Source: Thalassospiraceae bacterium (GTDB lineage Bacteria > Pseudomonadota > Alphaproteobacteria > Rhodospirillales > Magnetovibrionaceae). From it: DNA of 6,016 bases. The stretch covers positions 1 to 6,016 of the forward strand of contig DAOVVL010000142.1 in the NCBI GenBank assembly GCA_030637205.1, given 5' to 3'. The notes under the pieces were generated by a model. It ran no database searches and had not been told where the DNA came from. It saw only the letters and a list, made by a program, of their open reading frames with translations. Within the stretch, counting starts at the first letter, position 1. Every line of letters begins with the position of its first letter. This document shows, piece after piece, positions 5,490 through 6,016 of the stretch. The position numbers and the translations under genes are program-made.

Positions 5490-5518
5490 ATTGTACCCAT
5501 TTAGCCGAATGGTCACAA
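5490..5518 (-). promoter_or_regulatory. Promoter of the CPBP protease gene, likely leaderless
   Basis: On the - strand, TTGTGA (5513-5518) and TACAAT (5490-5495) are separated by exactly 17 bases, a good sigma70 arrangement. Six bases beyond the -10 box lies the A of the ATG at 5483, the expected transcript start. No ribosome site is seen before either the ATG or the alternative GTG. Together these point to an mRNA that begins at its start codon. Confidence 0.55.
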
Positions 5519-5547
5519 ATTGGGGAAAAGGCGTTCGTTGTAGTTGG

Positions 5548-5868
5548 TTACGCAGTACGCTGGATCAGGTGATACCCGAAATCGGTTTCGACCACGTCAG
5601 ACGTTTCGCCGACTTCCATGGCAAAGGCCGCATCTTCAAATTCCTTGACCATCTGGCCTTTGCCAAATGTGCCCAGTTCGCCGCCGTCTTTTCCCGACGG
5701 GCAGTCGGAATGTTCGCGGGCCAGTTCGGCAAAGTCGCCACCATCGGCGATTTTTGCCTTTAGCTCGTTGATCTGGGTTTCTGCTTCTTCCTTGGTGCGC
5801 TCCGCGGTGGAACGATCAGATTGAGCGTGCATCAGCAAGATGTGCGAGCAAGATACGCTGTCAGTCAT
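5548..5868 (-). CDS. Stand-alone parvulin-type peptidyl-prolyl cis-trans isomerase
   Basis: A 106-aa protein consisting of one parvulin (rotamase) domain without signal peptide or membrane helix, so probably cytoplasmic, like E. coli PpiC/Par10. It would speed cis-trans isomerisation of peptide bonds before proline. Active-site features are visible in order: SHILL with H9, HSDCPSG with C56, GGELGTFGKGQMV (62-74), F77 and F82, and the closing FGYHLI with H100. Residues 19-40 form a charged helix somewhat longer than in E. coli Par10, which explains the extra length over about 93 residues. The start ATG at 5868 has a good ribosome site, AAGGAG (5876-5881), 7 bases ahead. It is followed, after 64 bases on the same strand, by the CPBP gene, which seems to have its own promoter. 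Confidence 0.92.
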   Translation of the reverse strand: MTDSVSCSHILLMHAQSDRSTAERTKEEAETQINELKAKIADGGDFAELAREHSDCPSGKDGGELGTFGKGQMVKEFEDAAFAMEVGETSDVVETDFGYHLIQRTA

Positions 5869-5945
5869 GGGGTCTCTCCTTAAACGGGTTCATTCTTGAG
5901 CCGCAACCTACACCACTGGCACCCAATGTGACACAATAAATGGCT

Positions 5946-6016
5946 ATGAAATTTCATGTCCTTGCCATGCTGATTTTCGCGCTGCCCGGCGCCGCTAGCG
6001 GTGCGTTCGATCCGCC
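5946..6016 (+). CDS. Start of a secreted or periplasmic protein gene, truncated by window end
   Basis: ATG at 5946 opens a frame to the window edge (23 codons visible). An in-frame ATG at 5940 is an alternative start adding two residues. The product begins MKFHVLAMLIFALPGAASG, a typical Sec signal peptide: one positive residue, a hydrophobic core, then small residues. Cleavage is plausible after A17 or A20. No clear ribosome site precedes either ATG. The gene is divergent from the parvulin gene with a short spacer. Too little is visible to name the product. Confidence 0.6.
   Translation, partial: MKFHVLAMLIFALPGAASGAFDP

Noticed and set aside
5332..5763. 143-codon + strand open frame
   Set aside because: It is opposite the CPBP gene, its promoter and the parvulin gene, all of which have intact motifs; it is a shadow.

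Overview
The window looks like chromosomal DNA from an alphaproteobacterium. The evidence is the closeness of the proteins to families common there: a 3-hydroxybutyrate dehydrogenase of the polyhydroxybutyrate type, an Atm1-type half-transporter and the sequence style of the MnmA tail. GC content is moderate by eye, and the species cannot be named. There is no sign of phage, insertion sequence, CRISPR array, rRNA or tRNA.

Left part (1-1474, + strand): the C-terminal end of the tRNA 2-thiouridylase MnmA is followed 27 bases later by a complete D-3-hydroxybutyrate dehydrogenase (BdhA). After that comes an autonomous-looking unit for a 51-residue membrane peptide: a TATAAT box, an 8-bp hairpin at the predicted transcript 5' end, a strong ribosome binding site, the small gene, and an intrinsic terminator.

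Centre (1487-4091, - strand): a full-length Atm1/HMT1-type ABC exporter (630 aa) converges on that unit. Upstream of it, on the same strand, lie two very small genes (56 and 61 codons). Their products align without gaps over 53 residues at about 36% identity, so they are tandem diverged paralogues of a small all-helical protein I do not recognise. The spacers between these genes hold several inverted and direct repeats.

Right part (4104-6016): an intergenic region with two sets of helically phased direct repeats separates the second small gene from a divergent YbaK/ProRS-editing-type gene (+). This converges, with a 4-base gap, on a CPBP-family intramembrane protease gene (-) that appears to start as a leaderless mRNA. 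Next is a stand-alone parvulin prolyl isomerase (-). At the right edge is the first part of a secreted-protein gene (+).

Most genes are housekeeping or physiological: tRNA modification, storage-carbon use, thiol/metal detoxification, tRNA proofreading, protein folding and membrane proteolysis. They do not form one obvious pathway. The least explained material is the tandem small-protein pair with its repeat-rich control regions, and the 51-aa membrane peptide.
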